56,376 nt of DNA, from the NCBI GenBank assembly GCA_903828535.1, contig CAIKMN010000013.1, forward strand, positions 1 to 56,376, read 5' to 3'. A model generated the notes under the pieces. It did not search any database. It was not told where the DNA came from and saw only the letters and a list, made by a program, of their open reading frames with translations. This stretch comes from an uncultured Curvibacter sp. (lineage in GTDB: Bacteria; Pseudomonadota; Gammaproteobacteria; Burkholderiales; Burkholderiaceae_C). Shown here one piece after another: positions 36,154 through 45,188 of the stretch. The position numbers and the translations under genes are program-made. Numbering within the stretch: position 1 is the stretch's first letter; each line of letters starts with the position of its first letter.

Positions 36154-36851
36154 TTCGTGTCTTGTTGCTGGACGACCACCCCGTGGTGCGCGACGGCTTT
36201 AAACGCTTGCTGTTGCAAACGGGTCAGATTGACGTCGTGGGTGATTTCGGCGATGCGGAACAAGCGTTGTGGGCCTGTCGCCAACAGGCACCCGATGTCG
36301 TGGTGCTCGACCTCTCTTTGGGGCCCGTTCAAGGCTTGGATTGGATGTTGACCTTGTTGCATCAACAACCTCAGACCCGGGTATTGGTCTTCAGCATGCA
36401 CGACGCAGCGCCCTTGGTGAAGCGGGCGTTGAGCCTGGGAGCGGCTGGTTTTGTGAGTAAACAAGCCCAACCAGACAGTTTGGTGAGCGCTGTTTTGGCG
36501 GTGTCACGCGGCGAGCGTTATTTGAGTGCTGACTTGGCGCTGCGTGCTCAGCAACACCAGCAGCAACAGCAACAGCCTCGTGGACAGGGCCAAATACAGG
36601 GCCCGGGCCGTGGCCCCCTTGCGGACAGCAACGAAGACCTGTTGGCCACGTTGACCCCCAAAGAATGGGCTGTTTTTCGTTGTTTGGCTCAGGGCCAGTC
36701 GGTGGCGGCGATCGCCGATCAATTGGGGCTCAGCGCCAAAACGGTGTCCAACCACCAAACCACCATCAAAGAAAAACTGCGGGTTGAAACCACGGCGGCC
36801 TTGGTCCACATCGCATTGAACCACGCGCTGTTGAATCCCCAGAGCGCCTAG
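36150..36851 (+). CDS. Response regulator, NarL/FixJ family
   Basis: The receiver domain shows the acidic pair in VLLLDDHPVVRDGFKRLL, phospho-Asp54 in VVVLDLSLGP and the Lys in FVSKQAQ. A LuxR-type helix-turn-helix is at the end (LTPKEWAVFRCLAQGQSVAAIADQLG in family form, then TVSNHQTTIKEKL). Between them a Gln-rich linker (QQHQQQQQQ) is unusually long. The start is GTG at 36150 with AAGGAGG upstream; it overlaps the kinase stop in GTGA. The likely target is the TonB receptor gene 95 bp downstream. Confidence 0.92.
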   Translation: MIRVLLLDDHPVVRDGFKRLLLQTGQIDVVGDFGDAEQALWACRQQAPDVVVLDLSLGPVQGLDWMLTLLHQQPQTRVLVFSMHDAAPLVKRALSLGAAGFVSKQAQPDSLVSAVLAVSRGERYLSADLALRAQQHQQQQQQPRGQGQIQGPGRGPLADSNEDLLATLTPKEWAVFRCLAQGQSVAAIADQLGLSAKTVSNHQTTIKEKLRVETTAALVHIALNHALLNPQSA

Positions 36852-36946
36852 GGTTTGTCCTAGACGCTTAACCCTGAAAACGGGAAGTTTTCCCTTGGTC
36901 GTTCGCCACCCGTTTCTTAGGATGCTTGGCATTTAAGGAGCGTCAC

Positions 36947-39571
36947 TTGCAGTCCGTTTTCATTCAACCTTCTCACCCTTCTTTTCATCACCATTTACCG
37001 CCCCGTGCCCGGCGCACGAACGCCGCTTGGCGGATGACGGCGATGGCTTTTGCCGCGGCCTCTTGGGGGGGTGTGGGGTTTAACGCGCCGGCTCTTGCAG
37101 CGCCAGCCACGCCGGTGGTTGAGGTGATTGGTGCCACCCCCATTGACAGCATTGGCGTGCCTTTGTCCCAGTTTCCGGCCAACGCCCAAAGACTGGGCGA
37201 GAAAGAAAACCAGGCCCAAGGCACGACCAACTTGGCGGATTTGTTAAACAACAACCTGGGTTCTGTCAGTGTCAGCAACAGCACGGGCAACCCTTACCAA
37301 AACGACGTGAACTACCGAGGATTTCAAGCCACGTCTTCGCTCGGCGCGCCCGTCGGACTGTCTGTTTATTTGGACGGCGTGCGCATGAACGAGCCCTTTG
37401 GCTCGGTTGTGAACTGGGACCTGATTCCCACCAATGCCTTGGCCAGCGTGGACATACTGCCTGGCTCCAACCCCCTTTTCGGCTTGAACACCTTGGGGGG
37501 CGCTTTGGTGGTCAACACCAAAAATGGGAAAGAGGATGCCGGTGCATCGATCACATTGACAGGGGGGTCATTCCATCGACGCGCATTGAAGTTTGAAAAC
37601 GGGTGGGTAGATGAGGCCCACGACAGCGACTATTTTTTGGCGGGTAACGTCGACAAACAAAACGGGTATCGACCCCACAATGGTTCTGACGTTTATCAGT
37701 TCTATTCCAAAGGCCGTTGGCATGGCCATGAGGGCAAAACATGGCTGGAGGTTTCCACCGCTTTGGCCAATACGACCATGAACGGCACCCAGTCGTTGCC
37801 CATGGACATGATGAACACCCCCGCTCAGTCTTACACCTGGCCAGATCGCATGGCCAATCAAATGGCGCTTTTTAATTTGAAAGGCAGCCATTGGTTCAAT
37901 GGGCAAAACCAGGTGTCTGCCCAGGTTTTTTCTCGCCAATCCAACGCCTCGGGTGTGAACAGCAATGCCCAATTGGATGATGGGTGTTTCAATGCCGATG
38001 GTGGTTTTGTGTTGGGCAGTAATGGGGCTCCTAAATGCGCCAATCAAGCCCCCAATGGCTCAGCCCTCAACAGCGTGACAGGGGCCAATGCGCAAGCGCT
38101 GGGTTACGGTCGATGGACCAGCAGCATCAACACCAGCTTGGTGGAGTCCGTCACCAAACAGTCCACCCTCGGCACCAACCTTCAATGGTCAAACTTTGAC
38201 ACACTGCGGGGTCTCAACAATGCCCTCACGGTAGGGGTTGCCTATGACCACGCCCGTTTGAGCTACACGCAAAACACCTCATTGGCCCAGTTGACGAATT
38301 ACCAGATCGTCGCCATTCCCAATCAGGCTTACGGCTTTACCTCGAACGGATTGGCGCCTTCCAGCACCAACCGCCCGGCCTTCACGGGCAGCCCTGTTTT
38401 GAGTGATGTCGGCTTGAACGCGACAACGAATAACTTGAGCGCCTTCTTGACCGACACGCTCAGCCTGACTGAAAAACTCAGCGCCACGGTCTCGGGCAGT
38501 TTTAACTTTTCAAATTTGTCTCAACAGGGCGCCAACAACCAATACATGAACACCGACGGCGGCTTCAGCTGGAGCGACGACAGCGGCGCCTATTACAACC
38601 CCCTTTATGCAAATGCCTATAAGTATTCCAATTCAGGCAATGGGGCCGCCACCAAGGTCAATGGGGTTCCTGCGGGGGCGGTGGCGGGCCCCGAAACCCA
38701 CAGTTTGGAGGGCAATCACCACTACAAGCGCTTCAACCCTGCTGTTGGGTTTAACTACAACTTCGATAAAGCCTTGGGTGTTTTTGGCAACTACAGCCAA
38801 TCCATGCGCGCACCCACCTCGATTGAGTTGTCTTGCGCCAATCCCGCCCAGCCTTGTGCTTTGCCGACCGGCTTTAACGGTGACCCCGATCTGAAAGCCG
38901 TTGTCGCCAAAACCATCGAGATGGGAGGGCGCGGCAAGTGGGGCAGCAATTCTCGTTGGAGCGCCGCGGTCTATGACTCGCGTTTGAGCAATGACATTCA
39001 GTTCATCTCCACCTCTAATTCCTTGGGCTATTTCGCCAATGTCGGCGATACCGAACGACGTGGCCTTGAATTGAGCGCCCAAACCAAGTGGGCGGCAGGG
39101 ACGCTGGCTTTGAACTACGGCTGGGTGGATGCCAAGTACCGATCTGCCTTCACGACCGCGAGCGGGCAAAACGTGGTGAGTGGTGACCAGATGCCGGGCA
39201 TCGCCCGCCAAACCTTAAAAGCACGGGCCACCTACGCCGTGACCCCCGACTTGTTGGCGGGCGCTAACTGGGTCGCTGCAGGCCAGCAAATAGCGCATGG
39301 CAACGAGAGCAACAAAGACCCCGCCGGCGTCGTGCCCGGGTATTCATTGTTGAACTTGGATCTGCATTACCAAATGGGCGAGCAACTCTTGCTGTCAGCC
39401 CACCTGAACAACGCCTTGAATAAACAATACGCCACCTACGGTTTGTCAGGCGCAACCAGCGTCTACACCCTGGTGACCCAGCAATTTATCACCCCAGCCG
39501 CTCCCCGTTCCCTTTGGCTCAGTTTGACCTACCGTTTTGGCGGTGCCAAATCGAGTCAAGACAAGGACTAA
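36947..39571 (+). CDS. TonB-dependent outer-membrane receptor
   Basis: The 874-residue protein has a signal region (ending near ALAAPATP), a plug domain (NLADLLNNNLGSVSV, NYRGFQATSSLG, VYLDGVRMNEPFG, NTLGGALVVNTKNG) and a 22-strand-type barrel ending in SLWLSLTYRF. These receptors import siderophores, vitamin B12, sugars or metal complexes by TonB energy; the ligand cannot be told from sequence. The start is TTG at 36947 with AAGGAG seven bases upstream; later ATG codons near 37034 are possible. The upstream gap holds an inverted repeat, GAAAAC-N5-GTTTTC (36876-36892), that could be an operator or a terminator. Linked to the two-component pair. Confidence 0.92.
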   Translation: MQSVFIQPSHPSFHHHLPPRARRTNAAWRMTAMAFAAASWGGVGFNAPALAAPATPVVEVIGATPIDSIGVPLSQFPANAQRLGEKENQAQGTTNLADLLNNNLGSVSVSNSTGNPYQNDVNYRGFQATSSLGAPVGLSVYLDGVRMNEPFGSVVNWDLIPTNALASVDILPGSNPLFGLNTLGGALVVNTKNGKEDAGASITLTGGSFHRRALKFENGWVDEAHDSDYFLAGNVDKQNGYRPHNGSDVYQFYSKGRWHGHEGKTWLEVSTALANTTMNGTQSLPMDMMNTPAQSYTWPDRMANQMALFNLKGSHWFNGQNQVSAQVFSRQSNASGVNSNAQLDDGCFNADGGFVLGSNGAPKCANQAPNGSALNSVTGANAQALGYGRWTSSINTSLVESVTKQSTLGTNLQWSNFDTLRGLNNALTVGVAYDHARLSYTQNTSLAQLTNYQIVAIPNQAYGFTSNGLAPSSTNRPAFTGSPVLSDVGLNATTNNLSAFLTDTLSLTEKLSATVSGSFNFSNLSQQGANNQYMNTDGGFSWSDDSGAYYNPLYANAYKYSNSGNGAATKVNGVPAGAVAGPETHSLEGNHHYKRFNPAVGFNYNFDKALGVFGNYSQSMRAPTSIELSCANPAQPCALPTGFNGDPDLKAVVAKTIEMGGRGKWGSNSRWSAAVYDSRLSNDIQFISTSNSLGYFANVGDTERRGLELSAQTKWAAGTLALNYGWVDAKYRSAFTTASGQNVVSGDQMPGIARQTLKARATYAVTPDLLAGANWVAAGQQIAHGNESNKDPAGVVPGYSLLNLDLHYQMGEQLLLSAHLNNALNKQYATYGLSGATSVYTLVTQQFITPAAPRSLWLSLTYRFGGAKSSQDKD

Positions 39572-39587
39572 ATAAAAGAGGGCTGAT

Positions 39588-39848
39588 TCAGCGGGGCTCG
39601 GGCAACTCGATTTTGACTTCGAGCACATCGAAGTTGTCTTGCCGCTCCAAGTTCACTTTGATGTCATTGGGGTTGATGGCCACGTATTTTGAAATGACGG
39701 CAATCAACTCGCGTTGCAAATCAGGCAAGTAGTCGGGGCTGCCCGCGTTGCGACCGGTGCGTTCGTGGGCCAGGATGATTTGCAACCGCTCTTTGGCGAC
39801 GCTGGCCGTTTTCTTTTTCTCGCCCAGCAGAAAAGACAAAAAGGACAT
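39588..39848 (-). CDS. minE: Cell division topological specificity factor MinE
   Basis: MinE stimulates MinD ATPase and drives pole-to-pole oscillation. The 86-residue protein shows the membrane-targeting start [13 protein letters not shown], the MinD-contact helix [11 protein letters not shown], and the dimer domain [20 protein letters not shown]. It is last in the minC-minD-minE run, 3 bp after minD. It converges on the TonB receptor gene with 16 bp between stops. Confidence 0.96.
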   Translation of the reverse strand: MSFLSFLLGEKKKTASVAKERLQIILAHERTGRNAGSPDYLPDLQRELIAVISKYVAINPNDIKVNLERQDNFDVLEVKIELPEPR

Positions 39849-39851
39849 GGC

Positions 39852-40667
39852 TCAACGTCCTCCAAAGATGCGTTTGAAAAAGCCGGGTTTCACGGGCTCG
39901 GTAAAACGCAAGGGCTTGTCTTCACCCAAGAAGCGTGCGATCACGTCTTTGTAGGCCTCAGACACATCGCTTTCTTGCAAGTGAATGGCAGGCATGCCTT
40001 GGTTGCTGGATTGCAACACGGTTTCGGATTCAGGAATCACGCCAATCAGGTCAATGCGCAAGATGTCTTTGATGTCGTCGAGCGACAACATTTGGCCGTC
40101 TTCGACGCGGTTTGGGTTGTAGCGGGTGATGAGCAAGTGCTCTTTGATGGGTTCCAAGCCTTCAATGGCGCGCTTGGTTTTGGAGCCCAACATGCCCAAA
40201 ATGCGGTCCGAATCGCGCACCGAAGAGACTTCGGGGTTGGTGACCAACAGCGCTTCGTCGGCAAAGTGCATGGCCATCAGGGCGCCCGTTTCAATGCCCG
40301 CCGGAGAGTCGCAAACAATGTAGTCAAAGCCCATGTCGCCCAAGTCTTTCAAAACGCGCTCAACGCCTTCTTGTGTCAGGGCTTCTTTGTCGCGCGTTTG
40401 CGAGGCGGCCAAAACAAACAGGTTTTCGCATTGTTTGTCTTTGATCAGCGCTTGGTTTAAGTTCGCTTCGTTTTGAATCACATTGATCAGGTCGTACACC
40501 ACGCGGCGTTCGCAACCCATGATCAAGTCCAAATTGCGCAGACCGACATCAAAGTCGATCACAGCGGTTTTGAAGCCGCGCAATGCGAGGCCGGTGGCAA
40601 AACTGGCGCTGGTGGTGGTTTTGCCGACGCCACCTTTGCCCGACGTCACGACAACAATTTTGGCCAT
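39852..40667 (-). CDS. minD: Septum site-determining ATPase MinD
   Basis: MinD binds membrane when ATP-bound and recruits MinC. The deviant Walker A KGGVGKTTTSASFATGLA, VIDFDVGLRNLDLIMGCERR, ICDSPAGIE and the C-terminal amphipathic helix PGFFKRIFGGR are present. The length is 271 residues. The ATG at 40667 follows minC after 21 bp. Confidence 0.97.
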   Translation of the reverse strand: MAKIVVVTSGKGGVGKTTTSASFATGLALRGFKTAVIDFDVGLRNLDLIMGCERRVVYDLINVIQNEANLNQALIKDKQCENLFVLAASQTRDKEALTQEGVERVLKDLGDMGFDYIVCDSPAGIETGALMAMHFADEALLVTNPEVSSVRDSDRILGMLGSKTKRAIEGLEPIKEHLLITRYNPNRVEDGQMLSLDDIKDILRIDLIGVIPESETVLQSSNQGMPAIHLQESDVSEAYKDVIARFLGEDKPLRFTEPVKPGFFKRIFGGR

Positions 40668-40688
40668 GTCTTTTGAGTCCTTTAAAAA

Positions 40689-41468
40689 TTAAATGGGGTT
40701 GACCAGCAACTTCTCGCCGACCAGTTTGATTTGCGTAGCCTTGCTCGCCACCTCGGTGGGCAAGGCGGTTTCGAATGCACGGTAGTTGCCTGCTATTGAG
40801 ACCAGTTCGGCCTCCATGCAGGTGGTGAAAATGCGCGCTTCGGTGTTGCCGCGCGCACCGGCCACAGCCCGCCCGCGCAAGGGCGCGTAGACATGAACAT
40901 GGCCATCCGCAATCACTTCAGCGCCATGGCTGACCATGCCCAGCACAATGATGTCGCCACCCCTGGCATAAACGCGTTGGCCGGAGCGAAGCGGCTTGTC
41001 GATCACCAAGGTGCCTGTCGCCGGCACGGGCACTTCCACTTGAACCTCGACGGGCACGGCCACGGCGACTTCACGGACGACTTCCCGAACTTCGGTTGGC
41101 GCCGATATGCGCGCGTCGACACCCGCAATTTGCGCATCGGGCGTGTGAACCAGCCCGGCGCGTTGGGCGGCCGCTATTTGCTTTTCATGGCCACCGCGCA
41201 CCGCCATCGGCTGGACCTGGTGTTGCTTTAAGAGTTTGACCAAAGCCTTGAAATCCAGCAACTCGGCACTGTTGGCAATCGCGCTCAAGTCGAGCACCAG
41301 GGGGTCGTTGGAGAAAAAATCGGGGGTGTCTTCGAGCTTGGCGCTCAGGTCGCGCATCAGCAAAGCCTGATCGGTGGTTTTGATCAACAAGGCCACCATC
41401 GTCAAGGTGGCGCTTTTGAAGTCAAAGTGGGCGCGGGCTTGGCCCGAGGGCACACCGGTTTTGGACAT
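40689..41468 (-). CDS. minC: Septum site-determining inhibitor MinC
   Basis: MinC blocks FtsZ assembly away from midcell. The N-terminal FtsZ-binding domain covers residues about 12-110. A linker with Val/Pro/Glu repeats (VPVEVQVEVPVPA) leads to the beta-helical C-terminal domain: RSGQRVYARGGDIIVLGMVS, GAEVIADGHVHVYAPLRGR, the MinD-binding AGARGNTEARIF. At 259 residues it is slightly longer than E. coli MinC. It heads the min operon; about 55 bp separate it from the acetoacetyl-CoA synthetase stop. Confidence 0.95.
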   Translation of the reverse strand: MSKTGVPSGQARAHFDFKSATLTMVALLIKTTDQALLMRDLSAKLEDTPDFFSNDPLVLDLSAIANSAELLDFKALVKLLKQHQVQPMAVRGGHEKQIAAAQRAGLVHTPDAQIAGVDARISAPTEVREVVREVAVAVPVEVQVEVPVPATGTLVIDKPLRSGQRVYARGGDIIVLGMVSHGAEVIADGHVHVYAPLRGRAVAGARGNTEARIFTTCMEAELVSIAGNYRAFETALPTEVASKATQIKLVGEKLLVNPI

Positions 41469-41523
41469 TGTTGTGGGGTTAAAAAATCAATTTTTAAGAA
41501 GCCTTAGTGTAACTTGCAGCGGC

Positions 41524-43605
41524 TTAGGCGGGGTTACGAGCCAGGTAGGCTTGTGCAAACGCCACATACCAAGGCAAGCAAGCGGCATTGGCCATTGCGT
41601 CTGGGTTGATGACCTTGTTCAGAGGTTGTCCCAGCAGTAATTTTTTGATGGGCAACTCTTGTTTTTTACCGGTCAACGTGCGCGGTATTTCAGCAACTTG
41701 GAAAACCTCATTGGGCACAAAACGGGGTGACAAAGCCTCTTTAATCGCCTGATTTAACCGTTGCTTCAAGGCGTCATCCAAGGTGACGCCGGGCCGCAAG
41801 GCCACGAACAAAGGCATGTAACTTTCGCGCCCCAGGTATTCCAAGTCAACAACCATGGAGTCCAGCACTTCGGGCAAGGCCTCCACGGCGCGGTACAGCT
41901 CACTCGTGCCCATGCGCAGGCCGTGGCGGTTGATGGTGGCGTCGGAGCGGCCATAAATCACGCAACTGCCGTCGGGGTAAATGCGCAACCAATCGCCGTG
42001 CCGCCAAACGCCACCCGCGGAAGCGGGCATGTCCCCTCCACCAGGCCGGCGCCCCAGACCGGCGGGGTACATGTCGAAATAGCTCGACAGATACCGCTTG
42101 TTGTCGGTGTCACCCCAAAAATAAAGCGGCATCGCGGGCAGGGGCTGGCTACAAATGAGCTCGCCGACCTCGTCCAGCACGGGTTGACCTTGTTCGTTCC
42201 ATGATTCCACGGCGCTGCCCAACAAGCGGCATTGCATGCGGCCAGGGGTTTGCGGCAACTCTCGGTTGCCGCCAATGAAGGCGCCGGCAAAATCGGTGCC
42301 GCCCGAAATGTTGCACCACCAAATACCGGGCGTACCGATTCGCTCGAATTGCTCAGTGCCCCAAGCTTGGGTGTCCGCAGACAAGGGCGAGCCGGTGGTG
42401 CCCAAGGCGCGCACCGACGACAAATCGCCACAGGCTTGCAGATCGACCCCGGCCTTCATGCAGTTGGCAAAGAACGCCGCGCCCGCGCCAAAGAAGGTGA
42501 CTTGGTGCTCGGCGGCAAAGCGCCACAAGGTGCCCCAGTCTGGCGCGTCCTTGCTGCCGCCCGGATTGCCGTCAAAAATCACGCAGGTGGTGCCGCTCAG
42601 CAAGCCGCTCATTTGGGCGTTCCACATGACCCAGCCGGTGGAGCTGTACCAGTGATATCGCTCGCCCCAGGAGTTGGGCGCGTAGCTGCAACCCACATCG
42701 TTGTGCAGGGATTTGAGCGTCACCGCGACCAACACCGTGCCGCCGTGCCCGTGCACGATGGGTTTCGGCATGCCCGTGGTGCCGCTGGAATAAACAACCC
42801 ACAACGGGTGATCAAAGGGCAGCCACTCGGGTTGGAAAGCCGCTACTTCGGCGTTGTCTGAAGCGCAGGCGTCGATGAACGACAAGGTGTTGGGCAAGCC
42901 GGCGGCGGCGTCCAAATTGCCATACAAAAGGGTGTGTTGAACCGAGGGCAACGCCGCTTGCAGGGCTTGCACCACAGCCAGCCGATCGTGGTCTTTGCCG
43001 GCATAGGTCACGCCGTCGCAGGCCAGCAAGATTTTGGGCTCAATTTGTTTAAAACGGTCGAGCACAGCGGCGGTGCCCATGTCGGGGGCACAGATACTCC
43101 AAACCGCGCCCAGGCTGACCGTGGCCAAGAAGGCCACCATGGCTTCGGGAATGTTGGGCAGATAAGCTGCGACCCGGTCACCCTTCACCACGCCCAACTC
43201 ACGAAGGCGCAGCGACAACGAAGCCGCTTGGCGTTGCAACTCGGGCCAACTCAGTTCTCGAGTCTGACCTTTTTCATTGGTGCTGATCAGCGCCGGGAAA
43301 CCCGCGGCATGGGCCGCTTGGGTGTGGCGAAATACCTGATGCGCGTAGTTGACTTGCGCCCCCTCAAACCACACCGAACCCGGCATCGCGTTTCGGTTCA
43401 AGGCTTGGGCGTGGGGGGTGGGGGATTGCAAATCAAAGTAATCCCAACAACTTTGCCAAAAAGCATCCAAATCGGTGGTCGACCAGCGCCACAGCGCGTC
43501 GTAGCTGTCAAAGGTCAGGCCACGTTCGCGGGCGAGCCAGTCTTGATAGAGACGAATTTGGGGCTTTAAAGGGGCCTGTGAAGGGGTGGCGGTTGAGGTT
43601 TTCAT
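41524..43605 (-). CDS. Acetoacetyl-CoA synthetase
   Basis: This ANL-superfamily ligase activates acetoacetate with ATP and CoA, allowing use of ketone bodies or polyhydroxybutyrate breakdown products. The AMP-binding motif VVYSSGTTGMPKPIVHGHGG, SVWFEGAQVNYAHQV and GAVWSICAPDMG, and the C-terminal IPRTLTGKKQELPIKKLL with the catalytic Lys are those of acetoacetate-CoA ligase rather than acetyl-CoA synthetase. The 693-residue length is slightly long. The ATG at 43605 lies 15 bp after the LysR gene on the same strand, so the regulator is probably co-transcribed. Confidence 0.93.
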   Translation of the reverse strand: MKTSTATPSQAPLKPQIRLYQDWLARERGLTFDSYDALWRWSTTDLDAFWQSCWDYFDLQSPTPHAQALNRNAMPGSVWFEGAQVNYAHQVFRHTQAAHAAGFPALISTNEKGQTRELSWPELQRQAASLSLRLRELGVVKGDRVAAYLPNIPEAMVAFLATVSLGAVWSICAPDMGTAAVLDRFKQIEPKILLACDGVTYAGKDHDRLAVVQALQAALPSVQHTLLYGNLDAAAGLPNTLSFIDACASDNAEVAAFQPEWLPFDHPLWVVYSSGTTGMPKPIVHGHGGTVLVAVTLKSLHNDVGCSYAPNSWGERYHWYSSTGWVMWNAQMSGLLSGTTCVIFDGNPGGSKDAPDWGTLWRFAAEHQVTFFGAGAAFFANCMKAGVDLQACGDLSSVRALGTTGSPLSADTQAWGTEQFERIGTPGIWWCNISGGTDFAGAFIGGNRELPQTPGRMQCRLLGSAVESWNEQGQPVLDEVGELICSQPLPAMPLYFWGDTDNKRYLSSYFDMYPAGLGRRPGGGDMPASAGGVWRHGDWLRIYPDGSCVIYGRSDATINRHGLRMGTSELYRAVEALPEVLDSMVVDLEYLGRESYMPLFVALRPGVTLDDALKQRLNQAIKEALSPRFVPNEVFQVAEIPRTLTGKKQELPIKKLLLGQPLNKVINPDAMANAACLPWYVAFAQAYLARNPA

Positions 43606-43620
43606 GGCGGCTAGGCTATC

Positions 43621-44586
43621 TCAAAAAGCGGTGGGTGCTAAGGGTGTTTGTGCTGAGCGTGACAGGGCCTGTCGCAACCACTCCAAAGCAGCGCTTTGTT
43701 GAGGTCGGCGAGACCAAAGCAGGTCGACATGCACGGTGTCCATGGTGAAGGGCAGTTCACGCCAAACCAGTTGATCGGCGATGCCTGTGAACTCGATGAA
43801 GTGCTGCGGTAAAACGGTCAGCAAATCCGACGCGGCGACCACTTGGCCGGCGGTAAAAAACTGGTTCACGGTCAGCACGATGCGCCGTTCACGTCCCCAA
43901 TGCCCCAGGGCCTCGTCGACAAAGCCATAAGGGCGACCCGAAAAGCTCACCAGCAAATGGCGAGCTGCGCAATAGGCATCCAGGGTCAAGGGCCCCGCCG
44001 CCAAGGGGTGGTCTCGGCGCATCACGCACACATACTGGCTGTCGTACAAACGTTGGTGGTCAAAAGCCATGCCCATGCCGGCTTGATTGCGGGCAGTTAA
44101 ATCGGCCATGACGGCGGGAAAGTAGCCAATGGCCATGTCGGTCACGGCGTCTTCCAACAAGCGGCGGGGGTCGCGCGTGGTCAAGGGCAATACGCGCAGG
44201 GTGATGCCCGGCGCCTCTTGCTCAACGATGCGCAACAACTGGGGCATCAAGGCGGTGGCGGTGGCGTCCGCCATGCTCAGGGTGAAAGCTTGGTTGGCGC
44301 TGGCAGCGTCGAATCGCACGGGCATCAGTGTGGCTTCGAGTTGTTGCAGCGTCAGACGCACTTGGGGCCAAATGCGTTGGGCATAGGGCGTGGCGGTCAC
44401 GCCTTGCCCTTGGCGCACAAACAATTCGTCGTGCAAGGCCTCTTTCAGTCGACGCAAGGCGTTGCTGACGGCGGGTTGGGTCAACGCTAAATTTTGAGCG
44501 GCACGGGTCAGGCTCTGTTCGACCATGACGGCATCAAAAACGCGCAACAAGTTGAGGTCGAGACGGTTAAACACGCAATTAAACAC
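43621..44586 (-). CDS. LysR-type transcriptional regulator
   Basis: The winged helix-turn-helix is at residues 8-67 (LNLLRVFDAVMVEQSLTRAA, TQPAVSNALRRLKEAL), and a periplasmic-binding-protein-like effector domain follows (FTLSMADATATALMPQLLR). The 321-residue length is normal. The closest known type is NodD/NahR-like, with the RLDLNLLRVFDAV start. It probably controls the acetoacetyl-CoA synthetase gene downstream. Its own upstream region is AT-rich and has an inverted repeat, ATTCAT-N8-ATGAAT, near 44590-44609 that may be its operator. Confidence 0.92.
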   Translation of the reverse strand: MFNCVFNRLDLNLLRVFDAVMVEQSLTRAAQNLALTQPAVSNALRRLKEALHDELFVRQGQGVTATPYAQRIWPQVRLTLQQLEATLMPVRFDAASANQAFTLSMADATATALMPQLLRIVEQEAPGITLRVLPLTTRDPRRLLEDAVTDMAIGYFPAVMADLTARNQAGMGMAFDHQRLYDSQYVCVMRRDHPLAAGPLTLDAYCAARHLLVSFSGRPYGFVDEALGHWGRERRIVLTVNQFFTAGQVVAASDLLTVLPQHFIEFTGIADQLVWRELPFTMDTVHVDLLWSRRPQQSAALEWLRQALSRSAQTPLAPTAF

Positions 44587-44754
44587 TCAATTCATTCAAA
44601 AGATGAATGACAAGTATCATAAATATAAATTATTAAAATACCAGTATTAACCCTATGATTCGGTTAAAGAATTCAAAAGAGTGCCTTTTAGCTTTTTAGC
44701 CAACCCCCCTTTTCATTCGATTTTTTGATCTGTTAGACCCACAGAAAGTTGACC

Positions 44755-45174
44755 ATGTCCCTTCACACTCAAAATGCTGTGACCCCAGCCTACCGCCCGC
44801 CTTACATTGCCAAACCTGAGTTCGTGACGGCCTCTGCCGCTCTGGCAACCCCTGTTTTGCGTTTGCCCAAAGCCCCCGTGGTGTTTGTCGTGGCTATTTT
44901 GGCGGCGACGCTGTTGATGTTGCCGGCGGAGTTTTTGGAAAGCGGCACGGAAGACCATTTGCTGATGGTTTGGCTGGCCGTTTGGACCGTCGCCTTTACG
45001 GTGTTGTCTGTTTTGGCAACGCCCATTACTTTGTGGGTTCAAGACCTGATGACCCGTTTTGCGGCCTGGCAAGTGGCCCGCCAACAAGCGGCCGAAGACC
45101 GTAAACTCTGGGCCGCCGCTTTGTCAGACGCCCGCGTCATGAATGACTTGAACTGCGCCCTTTCGGCCGAATAA
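44755..45174 (+). CDS. Small inner-membrane protein of unknown function
   Basis: This 139-residue protein has two hydrophobic segments, at about residues 41-60 (VVFVVAILAATLLMLPAEF) and 70-94 (LMVWLAVWTVAFTVLSVLA), and a soluble amphipathic C-terminus (FAAWQVARQQAAEDRKLWAA) followed by an acidic end. I do not recognise a family. I choose the ATG at 44755 over a TTG two codons upstream; AGAAAG precedes it. It faces pckG, with 14 bp between stops, and is divergent from the LysR gene. Its codon use looks like that of its neighbours, and the strong membrane pattern supports it as real. Confidence 0.75.
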   Translation: MSLHTQNAVTPAYRPPYIAKPEFVTASAALATPVLRLPKAPVVFVVAILAATLLMLPAEFLESGTEDHLLMVWLAVWTVAFTVLSVLATPITLWVQDLMTRFAAWQVARQQAAEDRKLWAAALSDARVMNDLNCALSAE

Positions 45175-45188
45175 GATCGACAGCACGA

